A stretch of DNA of 64,000 bases from Sedimentimonas flavescens (GCF_019264375.1 NZ_JAHVAI010000001.1:62001-126000); one strand, 5' to 3'; shown: positions 37,537 to 46,876, counted from the stretch's first letter. Notes: generated by a model from the sequence alone, not told the origin. Numbers and translations are program-made.

Positions 37537-37650
37537 CAGGTCACCTTTCGGCTGCGCCGGGAGCAGCGCCGGCGGATTCGGGGGGATTGCGCCTGCCTTA
37601 GCACCGGCCTAGCCTGCCCGCAAACATGACGCGCGCGTGAAAGGTGCCCG

Positions 37651-38247
37651 ATGGCCCATATTGACTATTTTTTCTCTGTTCTCAGCCCCTGGACCTATCT
37701 GGCGGGCACCCGTCTTGAGGAAATTGCGGCTCGCCACGGCGCGACGATCACCTATCGGCCGTTTGACGTGATGTCCCTGTTCGACCGTACCGGGGGCACG
37801 CGTCCCGCCGCGCGCCACCCCAATCGCGTGGCCTACCGCAAGCAAGAGCTTGATCGCTGGTCGAAGCGCCTTGGGATGGAGATGGACACCGGCATGGTCA
37901 CGCCGCACAACCCCGCGCCTGCGTCTTACGCGATCATCGCCGCGCAGAAGGCCGGCGGCGGCGATCTGGGCGGTCTGACCCATGCGATCTTGCGCGCGCG
38001 TTGGGCCGAGGACAAGGACATCGCCGATGATGCGGTAATCCGCGCGGCGCTGGAGGCCAATGGGTTCGACGGCAATCTCGTGACCACGGGGCTGTTCGAC
38101 GGCGCGATGGCCTATGAACGCAACCTCGAAGACGCCGTCGAACAGGGTGTCTTCGGCACGCCTTTCTATATCGTGCGCGAGACCGATCAGCGTTTCTGGG
38201 GGCAGGACCGGCTGGAGTTCCTCGACGAGCATCTGGGAACGCTCTGA
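37651..38247 (+). CDS. 2-hydroxychromene-2-carboxylate isomerase-like DsbA family protein
   Basis: A 198-aa protein of the DsbA/GST-kappa family. The N-terminal HIDYFFSVLSPWTYLAGTRLE matches HCCA isomerase, where SPW replaces the thioredoxin CxxC. The C-terminal VFGTPFYIVRETDQRFWGQDRLEFLDEHL is also typical. HCCA isomerase is a step of naphthalene degradation and uses glutathione, but no other aromatic pathway gene is present, so the real substrate is uncertain. It ends with a TGATG overlap to the next hydrolase. Confidence 0.85.
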   Translation: MAHIDYFFSVLSPWTYLAGTRLEEIAARHGATITYRPFDVMSLFDRTGGTRPAARHPNRVAYRKQELDRWSKRLGMEMDTGMVTPHNPAPASYAIIAAQKAGGGDLGGLTHAILRARWAEDKDIADDAVIRAALEANGFDGNLVTTGLFDGAMAYERNLEDAVEQGVFGTPFYIVRETDQRFWGQDRLEFLDEHLGTL

Positions 38248-39059
38248 TGCCCAAGGATATTCGACTGGGCGCCGAGACCAACTGGCAGGTCATCGGCGAA
38301 GGAGAGCGGCCTGCGCTGGCAATCCATTGCATGTTGGGCGCAGGCGAGATGTGGGCGCCGGTTCTCGCGCCGCTTGGCGCGCAGATCAGCGCGACAACCT
38401 TTGACCTTCCCGGTCATGGCAAAAGCGCGCCGTGGACCCCGGAGACGGTCGAGCCGGGCGCCTATCAGCGGCTGGCCACGCAAATCGCGGCCTCTTTCAT
38501 CGAACGGCCGGTGGATCTGATTGGGCACAGTTTCGGCGCTATCGTAGCGCTGCGTATCGCCGTGGCCGCTCCGGAAGCGGTACGATCCCTGACGCTGGTT
38601 GAACCGGTCCTGTTCGCGGCCGCCCGGAACACGGAGGAATGGAACACCCTGCGGCCCCACCAGGACCACCTCGAGGCGCTGATGGCTGCCGGGGAGCACG
38701 AAGAGGCCGCACGTCGTTTTGTCCGGGACTGGGGGGTTGGGCTGCCGTGGGAGGCGCTGCCGGCGCATCAGCGCGCGCAGTTCATCGCGCAGATGGCGAT
38801 CATCGCCGAAGTCGCGCCGGGCAATTTCGACGACCCCGGAAATATCTGCCGCGAGGGCGGCCTGGAGCAGATCGACGCACCGGTGCTGCTGGTTCACGGA
38901 GACCGCAGCCCGCCGATCACGGCCCGCGTGTGCGAGTCCATCGCCGCGCGCCTGCCCGATGTCGGAACCGCTTGCGTGCCGGGCGCGGGGCACATGCTAC
39001 CGCTTACCCACGCGCAGCAACTGTCCGAACTGATCGCCCTGAACCTCGACCGCAGCTGA
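38247..39059 (+). CDS. Alpha/beta hydrolase
   Basis: A 270-aa alpha/beta fold hydrolase. The nucleophile elbow is GHSFGAIVALR, preceded by TTFDLPGHGKSAPW. The catalytic His is likely in PGAGHMLPLTH. There is no signal peptide. Translational coupling by 1-nt overlap to the HCCA-isomerase-like gene suggests both act on one pathway. The substrate is unknown. Confidence 0.87.
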   Translation: MPKDIRLGAETNWQVIGEGERPALAIHCMLGAGEMWAPVLAPLGAQISATTFDLPGHGKSAPWTPETVEPGAYQRLATQIAASFIERPVDLIGHSFGAIVALRIAVAAPEAVRSLTLVEPVLFAAARNTEEWNTLRPHQDHLEALMAAGEHEEAARRFVRDWGVGLPWEALPAHQRAQFIAQMAIIAEVAPGNFDDPGNICREGGLEQIDAPVLLVHGDRSPPITARVCESIAARLPDVGTACVPGAGHMLPLTHAQQLSELIALNLDRS

Positions 39060-39067
39060 CGCGCCCT

Positions 39068-40411
39068 TCAGGCGCGCAGCCACGGCCCGCGCCAGAAGCG
39101 AACGCTCAGCGTGAGGCCCACGCAGGCCAGCCCGATCACGAGGCCAAGCCACAGACCGACCCCGCCGTAGCCAAGCGGGAAGGCCAGAACGTAGCTTGAG
39201 GGGATGCCGATCAGCCAATAGCTGATCGTGGCCACCCACATCGGCACGCGCGTGTCATGCACCCCGCGCAGAAGCCCAAGCACCATGACCTGCGTCGAGT
39301 CGAACAACTGGAACAGCGCCGCGACAACCATCAGCCGCGCGCCAAACGCCATGATCGCGGGCGCCTCGGGGTTGGTGCGGTCCAGAAACAACCCAATAAG
39401 CTGCTGAGGGATCGCCAGAAACACCACAACGGTCACCAGCCCGAACACGAGCGAGAGCACCTGCGCGACCAGCGCCCCATCGCGCAGACGCACGATGTCG
39501 CGCGCGCCCGAGGCACGGCCCGCGCGCACCGTGGCCGCGTTCGACAGGCCCATATGCACCATGAAGGTCAGCGAGGCGAGTTCCAGCGCGATCCCGTGTG
39601 CCGCCAGTTCACGCGTGCCAATCCAGCCCATCATCAGCGCCGAGGCCTGAAACAACCCCGCCTCGGACAGCGAGGTCAGCCCGATCGGAATCCCCATCCG
39701 CGCGACCGAGTAGAAAGACGGCCAATCCGGGCGCCAGAAGCGCTGGAACAGATGCACATGACGCAAAGCGGGCGCATAGGCCGCGTAAAGCATCAAAAGC
39801 CCCGCGGTTGCGATCTGCACCGCAACCGAAGCCAGCGCCGCCCCGCGCACCCCCATCTCGGGGGCGCCCAGGTTGCCGAAGATGAACATCCAGTTCAGCA
39901 CGATGTTCAGGCCCACCCCCAGCCAGGTGACCCACATCACGACCTGAGTTCGCTCCTGCGCGGCAAGAAAGCCTTTGAGGACGGCAATGATCAGCGCGGG
40001 CACCATGCCCAGCATCGCGATCCGCAGATATTCCTGCGCCAGCGCGGCAAGCTCGGGCTGTTGGCCCAGCAGGATCAGGATCTGCCCCGAATTCCACATC
40101 AGCGGCGTCACCAGCGCGCCGTAGAGGATCGACAGCCACAGCCCCATCCGCGCATCGCGTCGCGCCTGCGTATCGTCCCCCGCGCCAAGGCTGGCGGCAA
40201 CGCGCCCCATCACGGCATAGGAGAACCCGGACCCAAGGATGAACAGGAAGAAGAAATAGCTCGAACCCAGCACGACCGAGGCCAGTTCGGGCACGCCATA
40301 CCAGCCGAGCATGATCGTATCGGTGACATGCAGCCCCATCTGCGCCAGGTTGGAGCCGATAATCGGCAGGCCGAGCGTCAGGAGCGCTTTGGAATGGCCC
40401 GTAAATGTCAT
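39068..40411 (-). CDS. MATE family efflux transporter
   Basis: A 447-aa multidrug and toxin extrusion transporter with about twelve hydrophobic segments. The first is TLGLPIIGSNLAQMGLHVTDTIMLGWYG, the MATE signature, and the half-way repeat begins MGIPIGLTSLSEAGLFQ. It exports organic cations or drugs using a Na+ or H+ gradient. The start at 40411 gives the normal family N-terminus; ATG 40447 would add 12 residues. Confidence 0.9.
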   Translation of the reverse strand: MTFTGHSKALLTLGLPIIGSNLAQMGLHVTDTIMLGWYGVPELASVVLGSSYFFFLFILGSGFSYAVMGRVAASLGAGDDTQARRDARMGLWLSILYGALVTPLMWNSGQILILLGQQPELAALAQEYLRIAMLGMVPALIIAVLKGFLAAQERTQVVMWVTWLGVGLNIVLNWMFIFGNLGAPEMGVRGAALASVAVQIATAGLLMLYAAYAPALRHVHLFQRFWRPDWPSFYSVARMGIPIGLTSLSEAGLFQASALMMGWIGTRELAAHGIALELASLTFMVHMGLSNAATVRAGRASGARDIVRLRDGALVAQVLSLVFGLVTVVVFLAIPQQLIGLFLDRTNPEAPAIMAFGARLMVVAALFQLFDSTQVMVLGLLRGVHDTRVPMWVATISYWLIGIPSSYVLAFPLGYGGVGLWLGLVIGLACVGLTLSVRFWRGPWLRA

Positions 40412-40497
40412 CCGGCCCGCATCTAAATTTGACTGCAAGGTAAACATCGAGCGACGCTAGCCGAGCGAATTTGCCTCGTCCACAGATTCCTACGTGC

Positions 40498-41079
40498 CTA
40501 GCGCTCTTTGCGCCGCCCGGTGATCATCGGCGTCACAAGGTCTTCGCGCTTCCAGAAACGGTAGAACAGGATGGCGCCGACATGGAGCACCACAAGGATC
40601 AGCAGCAACACCCCCAGCCGGTGATGCCAGCCAAGCGCCCAACGGTTCCAGGACGTCGAGACCGAATCCGCAAGCGGCCCGATATTGATATAATCCTCGG
40701 GGTCGATGATGAGACCTGTTCCCACCTGCCCCACCAACACCAGCAGCATTGCCACGACCGACAATCCGCCAAGCGGGTTATGGCCATCGCTGTGCGAAGC
40801 CGCCCGCGCGGGCAAGGTCCGCAGATAGGCCAGCACCGCCTTGGGTCCTTTGACGAATTGCGCGAAACGCGCGTTGGCCGGGCCGATCAGCCCCCAGATC
40901 AGGCGAAACGCCAGCAGCCCGATGACCGTGTAGCCCGCGTAGAAATGCAGCGTCATCTTGAGCGGACCGAACTGGCCCAGCAACCAGCCGCCGACCACGG
41001 CCAGCACCAGCAACCAATGGAAGGCGCGCAGCGCCGGGTCCCAGATCTGCGGCGCAGATTTTTCGGGGGGTGAACTCAT
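40498..41079 (-). CDS. Cytochrome b561-type membrane protein
   Basis: A 193-aa membrane protein with four hydrophobic segments of the cytochrome b561 family. Histidines in positions for haem ligation are seen in RAFHWLLVLAV, TLHFYAGYTVIG, GWHHRLGVLLLI and VVLHVGAILF. It probably passes electrons between quinol and a periplasmic cytochrome. The gene lies 65 nt downstream of the cytochrome c' gene on the same strand, so the two are likely partners. Confidence 0.88.
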   Translation of the reverse strand: MSSPPEKSAPQIWDPALRAFHWLLVLAVVGGWLLGQFGPLKMTLHFYAGYTVIGLLAFRLIWGLIGPANARFAQFVKGPKAVLAYLRTLPARAASHSDGHNPLGGLSVVAMLLVLVGQVGTGLIIDPEDYINIGPLADSVSTSWNRWALGWHHRLGVLLLILVVLHVGAILFYRFWKREDLVTPMITGRRKER

Positions 41080-41099
41080 GGGGCGTCAATCCTTCTTGC

Positions 41100-41122
41100 G
41101 AGGCCGCGCGCGGCGCGGCCTC
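41100..41122. repeat. Intergenic hairpin between cytochrome c' and b561 genes
   Basis: GAGGCCGCGC (41100-41109) pairs with GCGCGGCCTC (41113-41122). No T run follows on the minus strand, so it is more likely a partial terminator or mRNA-stability element than a full terminator. Confidence 0.4.
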
Positions 41123-41144
41123 ACGAGGTCATTGCGTGGCGCGA

Positions 41145-41594
41145 TCACTCGGGCAGGCGATAGACGTCGTGGCAGGCCTTGCAGGCGCCGCCAAACTTCT
41201 CATAGGCGGCAGCAAACTCGGCGCCATCCCCGCCCTGGGCCACAGCGATCAGCTCGGCCCCGGCCTCATGCATGGCTTTGCCCTTTGCGCCGAAATTCTC
41301 CATATCTTCCCAGATCTTGGCCATGGCACGGGTCTTGCCCGGCACATCCGCATCCGAGGTTCCCGGCGCGAAGAGCGGCGCGGTATCCGTCGCCAGAATG
41401 GCTTCAAGCTTGGCGGTCTCGGCCTTAGCAGCCTCGGCATCAAAGGACTGGGTCAGCGGCCCCATCGCCTTCATCGACGCGCCAAGCGACTTGAAATAGG
41501 CCTGACGGGCCTCGACCGTGGCCATCGGGTCGGCGAAGGCAGAGGATGCGAACACGAGGGCTGCGGGAATGGCGGCAAGAAGAATTCGGCGCAT
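41145..41594 (-). CDS. Cytochrome c'
   Basis: A 149-aa periplasmic protein. A signal peptide ([17 protein letters not shown]) ends near residue 21. The C-terminal [12 protein letters not shown] is the CxxCH haem site with the usual cytochrome c' four-helix context ([13 protein letters not shown] at the start). Cytochromes c' bind NO and protect cells from nitrosative stress in Rhodobacter; this role is inferred. AAAGGAG precedes the ATG at 41594. It pairs with the b561-type gene. Confidence 0.92.
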   Translation of the reverse strand: MRRILLAAIPAALVFASSAFADPMATVEARQAYFKSLGASMKAMGPLTQSFDAEAAKAETAKLEAILATDTAPLFAPGTSDADVPGKTRAMAKIWEDMENFGAKGKAMHEAGAELIAVAQGGDGAEFAAAYEKFGGACKACHDVYRLPE

Positions 41595-41706
41595 GAAGCG
41601 TCTCCTTTGAATGGATGGTTCCGGTGTTACGCGGTCGGGTATCGTTTCCGGCGCAAATATCGCCGAAACGGAATGTGACATTCCCCGGCGGGCAACGTCC
41701 AGCCCT

Positions 41707-42303
41707 TCAGGGCTTGCTCGCGATAAAGTCAACAAGCGCCGCGCGCCCGGCGTGTCCCACACCCTCGTCAAGGATCGCGTCGTAATCGGCCTGATGCAGG
41801 ATGGGCCAACCGGGGAAAGCCTCGCGCAGCAGATCGAGCGTGTAGAGGTGAGCGACATTTCCCGGCCCGCCCGAGCCGTAGCCGGGCTGGCGCGTGGCGA
41901 AACCATGGATCAGCATCAGACCGCCCGCCCGCAGCGCCCGAGCGGCTCCGTCGAAGATCCACGCGCGGAAGGCGGGGTCGGCGAATTGGATGAAACAGGC
42001 CAGAACCGCGTCAAATTGCGCCTCGGGCCAGTCAACACTCGCAAGATCCGCCACGCGCCAATCGACGCTGACGCCACGCGCCTGCGCCAGATCCCGCGCC
42101 TTTGCCAGCGCGTTGGGCGAGGATTCAAACGCCGTCACCCGCAGCCCCTGCCCCGCCAGATAGACCGCGTTGCGCCCCTCGCCCTCGGCGAGGCTCAGCA
42201 CGCGGGCGCCCGGCGCTAGCCGCCACGCCTGGCGGCGCACGAAATCCGCAGGCTCGGTGCCAAAAAGAAAGTCAGGTCCGGAAAAACGCTCGTTCCAACT
42301 CAT
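41707..42303 (-). CDS. Class I SAM-dependent methyltransferase (TehB-like)
   Basis: A 198-aa methyltransferase. Motif I is [21 protein letters not shown], where ExGxGRN is the TehB/thiopurine type, followed by [22 protein letters not shown]. The family modifies tellurite, thiols or other small molecules; the target here is unknown. It is transcribed alone on the minus strand. Confidence 0.83.
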   Translation of the reverse strand: MSWNERFSGPDFLFGTEPADFVRRQAWRLAPGARVLSLAEGEGRNAVYLAGQGLRVTAFESSPNALAKARDLAQARGVSVDWRVADLASVDWPEAQFDAVLACFIQFADPAFRAWIFDGAARALRAGGLMLIHGFATRQPGYGSGGPGNVAHLYTLDLLREAFPGWPILHQADYDAILDEGVGHAGRAALVDFIASKP

Positions 42304-42337
42304 CTCAACCCCCGTTCGACCAGATCAAGGATGGTGG

Positions 42338-42375
42338 AAAAACGGCGCGCGGCAAGCTGACGACCTGCCGCGCGC
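42338..42375 (-). terminator. Rho-independent terminator of the PPK2 gene
   Basis: GCGCGCGGCA (42345-42354) pairs with TGCCGCGCGC (42366-42375). On the minus strand the stem is followed by a TTTTT run (complement of 42338-42342). It lies 6 nt past the PPK2 stop. Confidence 0.8.
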
Positions 42376-42381
42376 GACTGT

Positions 42382-43410
42382 TCAGGTCCGGGTGCGGCGC
42401 TGATCGGGATGCAGCGAGGCGCCCAGGATATGTTCCGACTGATGGACCACATGGCTTGCGTGACCGACGATCAGCGGATCGGGCGGCGTTGCGATGCTCA
42501 GGTCCTTGTCCGGGTAATCGAGCGTCGAAAGGAAGTGCTTCATGCAGTTCAGCCGTGCGCGCTTCTTGTCGTTCGACTTGACGATCGTCCAAGGCGCGTC
42601 GGCGGTGTCGGTGTAAAAGAACATCGCCTCCTTTGCCTCGGTGTAGTCATCCCACTTGTCCAGCGACGCCAGATCGATCGGGCTGAGCTTCCAGCGCTTG
42701 AGCGGATCGGTCTCGCGCGATTTGAAGCGGCGACGCTGTTCGTCGCGCGTAACCGAGAACCAGTATTTGTAGAGCCGGATCCCCGAGCGCACGAGCATCC
42801 GCTCCAGCTCGGGCGTCTGACGCATGAATTCGAGGTATTCGGTGGCGGAACAGAAGCCCATGACCCGCTCTACGCCCGCACGGTTATACCAGCTGCGGTC
42901 GTAGAAAACCATCTCGCCCGCCGTCGGCATCCAGCGGATATAGCGCTGGAAATACCACTGGCCGCGCTCTTCGTCAGTGGGCTTGTTCAGCGCCACGACG
43001 CGCGCGAAACGCGGATTGAGGTGTTCGTTGAAACGCTTGATGGTGCCGCCCTTGCCGGCGGCGTCGCGGCCTTCGAAAAGAATGACGAATTTCTGCCCCG
43101 TCTCCAGCGCCCACAGCTGAACCTTGAGCAGTTCGGCCTGAAGCTGGGCCTTTTCCTTCTCGTAGGTCGGGCGGCCCAAGCGGCGAGAATAGGGATATTT
43201 CCCGGTCTCAAAAGCAAGGCGGATGGCATTGGGATCGACGCGCGGAAAACTCTTGGGGCCGACGCTCTCTGGCTCGCCGGGAACGACTGCGGGGTGCGGC
43301 TCGTTCGGATCGACAGGTTTCGCCACAGGAACCGCCTCGACCTTCGCGGCCGGAACAGTCGGAGCTTCCTCTACAGCTTGAATTTCTTCTTTTGCGATCT
43401 GATCTTCCAT
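42382..43410 (-). CDS. ppk2: Polyphosphate kinase 2
   Basis: A 342-aa PPK2 family enzyme. A Pro/Glu-rich N-terminal extension (residues 1-60) precedes the catalytic domain. Walker A is FEGRDAAGKGGTIKRFNEH (114-122), Walker B region is VFYDRSWYNRAGVERVMGF, and a lid motif RRFKSRETDPLKRWKLSPID follows. PPK2 enzymes use polyphosphate to make GTP/ATP or reverse the reaction. The start at 43410 is preceded by GGAGGG with correct spacing. A terminator follows. Confidence 0.92.
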   Translation of the reverse strand: MEDQIAKEEIQAVEEAPTVPAAKVEAVPVAKPVDPNEPHPAVVPGEPESVGPKSFPRVDPNAIRLAFETGKYPYSRRLGRPTYEKEKAQLQAELLKVQLWALETGQKFVILFEGRDAAGKGGTIKRFNEHLNPRFARVVALNKPTDEERGQWYFQRYIRWMPTAGEMVFYDRSWYNRAGVERVMGFCSATEYLEFMRQTPELERMLVRSGIRLYKYWFSVTRDEQRRRFKSRETDPLKRWKLSPIDLASLDKWDDYTEAKEAMFFYTDTADAPWTIVKSNDKKRARLNCMKHFLSTLDYPDKDLSIATPPDPLIVGHASHVVHQSEHILGASLHPDQRRTRT

Positions 43411-43567
43411 GCACATCCCTCCAATCAATCTGAACTCGATGCGCCATAGCGGAAAACCGGCAAACCCGCCTTGATGCGCATCAACCTAGAGCAATTCCAG
43501 ATCGAAGATCGCTCTTTTCTTCCGGACACAGGCAGGCCAACCTGCCCCCATCGAACAGGAGACGGCG

Positions 43568-44233
43568 ATGATTACCCTTTACGGCATGTACCGCTCGCGC
43601 GCGACGCGCAACATCTGGGCGCTTGAGGAACTGGGCCTGCCCTACACCCTCAAGCCGGTCATCCAGGCCTACCGGCTTGAGGCCAAGGGCATCGACCCGC
43701 TGGCACCGGATGCCCCTTTCAACACGCGCAGCCCGGAGTATCTGCGGCTGACCTCGGCAGGCGCGATCCCGGTGATGGAGGATGCAGGGCTGCTGCTGTC
43801 CGAGTCGCTTGCGATCAACCTCTATCTTGCCAAGAAGGCTGGCGGCACGCTGGCTCCGCGCGATGCGCGCGAAGAGGCGCTGATGATGCAATGGGCGCTT
43901 TACGGCGCCACCGCGATCGAGGGTCCCGCGCTCGAGATCACCTTCGCCTATGCCAAGGGCGTGGATGAGGGCGGCCAGCGCGTGATCGAGACTTCGGCCG
44001 ACCAGTTGCTGCGCCCGCTCAAGGCGCTCGAGGTCCATCTGGCCGCGCATAGCCACATGGTTGGCGGGCGCTTCACGGTGGCCGACATCAACATGGCCGA
44101 GATCGTGCGCTATGCCCAACCCCACGCGCCGTTGATGGCGCAGGTGCCGCGCGTCAAGAGCTGGCTGGAGCTGTGCCAGTCCCGTCCGGCCTTCAAGAAG
44201 ATGTGGGCAACGCGCGACGGCGAGCCGGCCTGA
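43568..44233 (+). CDS. Glutathione S-transferase family protein
   Basis: A 221-aa GST-like protein. The N-terminal thioredoxin-fold domain is MITLYGMYRSRATRNIWALEELGLPYTL, with the cis-Pro region GAIPVMEDAGLLLSESLAINLYL. The C-terminal all-alpha domain contains VGGRFTVADINMAEIVRYA. It probably conjugates or reduces a small substrate with glutathione in the cytoplasm; the substrate is unknown. Confidence 0.9.
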   Translation: MITLYGMYRSRATRNIWALEELGLPYTLKPVIQAYRLEAKGIDPLAPDAPFNTRSPEYLRLTSAGAIPVMEDAGLLLSESLAINLYLAKKAGGTLAPRDAREEALMMQWALYGATAIEGPALEITFAYAKGVDEGGQRVIETSADQLLRPLKALEVHLAAHSHMVGGRFTVADINMAEIVRYAQPHAPLMAQVPRVKSWLELCQSRPAFKKMWATRDGEPA

Positions 44234-44331
44234 TCGGGTCCAAAGCAGGCGCGGGTCTGCCCCCGTGCTTGCTCACCCGCCCCTAGCTGCTGTATCTCTT
44301 TCCCTCAAAGCTACAAAAGAAAGCGAGCAGC

Positions 44332-46290
44332 ATGGCCGACGATCTTCTCTCCGCGCAGCCCGAGAAAGCCTATGACGCCTCCTCGATCGAGGTGCTCGAA
44401 GGGCTGGAGCCGGTGCGCAAGCGGCCGGGGATGTATATCGGCGGCACGGATGAACGCGCGCTGCACCATATGGTGGCCGAGATCCTCGACAACTCGATGG
44501 ACGAGGCCGTGGCGGGTCACGCCAGCCGCATCGAGGTCGAGCTGAACGCCGATTACTCGGTCACGATCCGCGACAACGGCCGCGGTATCCCGATCGACCC
44601 GCACCCCAAATTCCCCGGCAAATCGGCGCTTGAGGTCATCTTGTGCACCCTGCACGCGGGCGGCAAGTTCTCGGGCGATGCCTACCAGACCTCGGGCGGT
44701 CTGCACGGGGTCGGCGCCTCGGTCGTGAACGCGCTGTCGGATACGATGGTCGTGCAGGTGGCGCGCAACAAGGAGCTGTTCGAGCAGCGTTTCTCGCGCG
44801 GCCTCCCGCAGGGGCCGGTCGCCAAGATCGGCGCGGCGCCGAACCGGCGCGGCACCACGGTGACCTTCCACGCTGACGAGCAGATCTTTGGCCATCACCG
44901 CTTCAAGCCCGCGCGGATGATGAAGATGGTGCGCTCGAAGGCCTATCTCTTCTCGGGCGTCGAGATCCGCTGGAAATCCGAGATCGACGATGGCGAGACC
45001 CCGACCGAGGCGGTGTTTCACTTCCCGGGCGGTCTTGCCGACTACCTGACCGAGACGCTTGGCAAGGCCGCGACCTATGCCGACCGCCCCTTCGCGGGCA
45101 AGGTGCAGTTCCAGGAGAAGTTCGGCGTGCCCGGCCTGGTCGAGTGGGCGATCAACTGGACGCCCTCGCGCGACGGGTTCATCCAGTCCTACTGTAACAC
45201 CGTCCCCACCCCCGAAGGTGGCACGCATGAGGCGGGCTTCTGGGCCGCGATCCTCAAGGGCATCCGCGCCTATGGCGAGCTGGTCAACAACAAGAAATCC
45301 AAGGAAATCACCCGCGAGGATCTGCTGACGGGCGGCTGCGCGCTTGTGTCGTGCTTCATCCGCGAGCCGGAATTCGTGGGTCAGACCAAGGACCGCCTTG
45401 CCACCGTCGAGGCGCAGCGGCTGGTCGAGGGCGCGGTGCGCGACCACTTCGACAACTGGCTGGCGGCCGATACGAAATCGGCGGGCGCGATCCTCGACTT
45501 CCTCGTGCTGCGCGCCGAGGAGCGCCTGCGCCGCCGTCAGGAAAAGGAAACGCAGCGTAAATCAGCCACCAAGAAGCTGCGCCTGCCCGGCAAACTCGTG
45601 GATTGCTCGGCCACCAATCGCGCCGGGACCGAGTTGTTCATCGTCGAGGGCGACTCGGCAGGCGGTTCGGCCAAGATGGCGCGCGACCGGCAGACCCAGG
45701 CGCTGTTGCCCCTGCGCGGCAAGATCCTGAACGTGCTTGGGGCGGCGTCGAACAAGCTCGGCCAGAACCAGGAGATCAACGACCTGTCGCAGGCGCTTGG
45801 CGTGGGCCTTGGCACCAAGTTCAACATCGACGATCTGCGCTACGACAAGATCATCATCATGACCGACGCCGACGTGGATGGGGCGCACATCGCCTCGCTC
45901 CTGATGACGTTCTTCTTCACCCAGATGCGCCCGATGATCGACAAGGGTCACCTGTATCTGGCCTGCCCGCCGCTTTACCGCCTGACGCAGGGCGCCAAGC
46001 GGCTTTACGTGGCCGATGATGCCGAGAAAGAGGAATGGCTGAAGAAAGGTCTGGGCGGCAAGGGCAAGATCGACGTGCAGCGCTTCAAGGGTCTGGGCGA
46101 GATGGACGCCAAGGATCTCAAGGACACCACGATGAACCCCGCCACGCGCAAGCTGATCCGGGTGACGATCCATGACGATCTGCCCGGCGAAACCGCCGAT
46201 CTGGTCGAGCGTCTGATGGGCAAGAAGCCCGAGCTGCGCTTTCAGTACATTCAGGAAAACGCCCAATTCGTGGAAGAGCTGGACGTGTAA
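44332..46290 (+). CDS. parE: DNA topoisomerase IV subunit B
   Basis: A 652-aa GHKL ATPase subunit. ATP-binding motifs are EILDNSMDEAVAGHA and IRDNGRGIPIDPHPKF, and SGGLHGVGASVVNALS. The Toprim domain has VEGDSAGGSAKMARDR and DADVDGAHIASLLMTFFF. Topoisomerase IV decatenates daughter chromosomes; ParC must be elsewhere. Length and DNGRGIP context fit ParE rather than the longer GyrB (about 800 aa). It is coupled by 1-nt overlap to ybaK. Confidence 0.93.
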   Translation: MADDLLSAQPEKAYDASSIEVLEGLEPVRKRPGMYIGGTDERALHHMVAEILDNSMDEAVAGHASRIEVELNADYSVTIRDNGRGIPIDPHPKFPGKSALEVILCTLHAGGKFSGDAYQTSGGLHGVGASVVNALSDTMVVQVARNKELFEQRFSRGLPQGPVAKIGAAPNRRGTTVTFHADEQIFGHHRFKPARMMKMVRSKAYLFSGVEIRWKSEIDDGETPTEAVFHFPGGLADYLTETLGKAATYADRPFAGKVQFQEKFGVPGLVEWAINWTPSRDGFIQSYCNTVPTPEGGTHEAGFWAAILKGIRAYGELVNNKKSKEITREDLLTGGCALVSCFIREPEFVGQTKDRLATVEAQRLVEGAVRDHFDNWLAADTKSAGAILDFLVLRAEERLRRRQEKETQRKSATKKLRLPGKLVDCSATNRAGTELFIVEGDSAGGSAKMARDRQTQALLPLRGKILNVLGAASNKLGQNQEINDLSQALGVGLGTKFNIDDLRYDKIIIMTDADVDGAHIASLLMTFFFTQMRPMIDKGHLYLACPPLYRLTQGAKRLYVADDAEKEEWLKKGLGGKGKIDVQRFKGLGEMDAKDLKDTTMNPATRKLIRVTIHDDLPGETADLVERLMGKKPELRFQYIQENAQFVEELDV

Positions 46291-46766
46291 TGAGCACCCA
46301 GACCCCGGCCACCCGCGCACTGACACAGGCGAAGGTGGCCTTTCGCGTGATGGAATACGACTACGTGTCCGGGCAGGACAAGATCGGCCTGCACGCGGCC
46401 GAGGCGGTCGGGGCCGATCCGGGCCGGGTCCTCAAGACGCTGATGGTCGAGGTCGATGGCAAGCCCGCCTGCGCGGTGATCCCCTCCGATCGCTCGCTGT
46501 CGATGAAACGGGTAGCCACGGCTTTCGGCGGCAAGTCGGCCACGATGATGCCCCCCGACAAGGCCGAGCGTCTGACCGGCTTTCACACCGGCGGCATCAG
46601 CCCCTTCGGGCAAAAGCGCCGCGTGCCGGTGGCCTTCGAAGCCAGCGCCCTTACCGTGCCTGAGGTCGTCATCAACGGCGGCAAGCGCGGCATGATGGTG
46701 GCCCTCGCCCCCGCCGATGCGCTGGCCGCCAGCGGCGGGGCGCCCCACCCGCTTTGCGCCGACTGA
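46290..46766 (+). CDS. ybaK: Cys-tRNA(Pro)/Cys-tRNA(Cys) deacylase YbaK
   Basis: A 158-aa protein of the YbaK/EbsC/ProX family. It shows the family pattern YVSGQDKIGLHAAEAVGADPGRVLKTLMVEVDGKPACAVIPSD and TGFHTGGISPFGQKRRVPV. YbaK removes mis-acylated Cys from tRNA-Pro and edits mischarged tRNA. The ATG overlaps the parE stop by 1 nt (TAATG). Confidence 0.93.
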   Translation: MSTQTPATRALTQAKVAFRVMEYDYVSGQDKIGLHAAEAVGADPGRVLKTLMVEVDGKPACAVIPSDRSLSMKRVATAFGGKSATMMPPDKAERLTGFHTGGISPFGQKRRVPVAFEASALTVPEVVINGGKRGMMVALAPADALAASGGAPHPLCAD

Positions 46767-46780
46767 CCCCTTGATTTGCA

Positions 46781-46804
46781 GCGTTGCAACGCCGTTCGGC
46801 GTTG
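46781..46804. repeat. Overlapping inverted repeats upstream of ilvD
   Basis: GCGTTGCAACGC (46781-46792) is a perfect 12-bp palindrome. The same CAACGC arm also pairs with the downstream GGCGTTG (46798-46804), so two alternative stems are possible. The second stem covers part of the candidate -35 element. No T run follows. Confidence 0.45.
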
Positions 46805-46830
46805 GCAAATCCCCCTCGCCTGCGCTATGA
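46802..46830 (+). promoter_or_regulatory. Candidate ilvD promoter
   Basis: TTGGCA (46802-46807) and CTATGA (46825-46830) are 17 nt apart, in the 110-nt gap between ybaK and ilvD. It would allow ilvD to be transcribed independently of parE-ybaK. Confidence 0.4.
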
Positions 46831-46876
46831 GGGCGCAACGCCGCGCTTCGGGCGGCCAAGATATCGGAGGAGCCAG

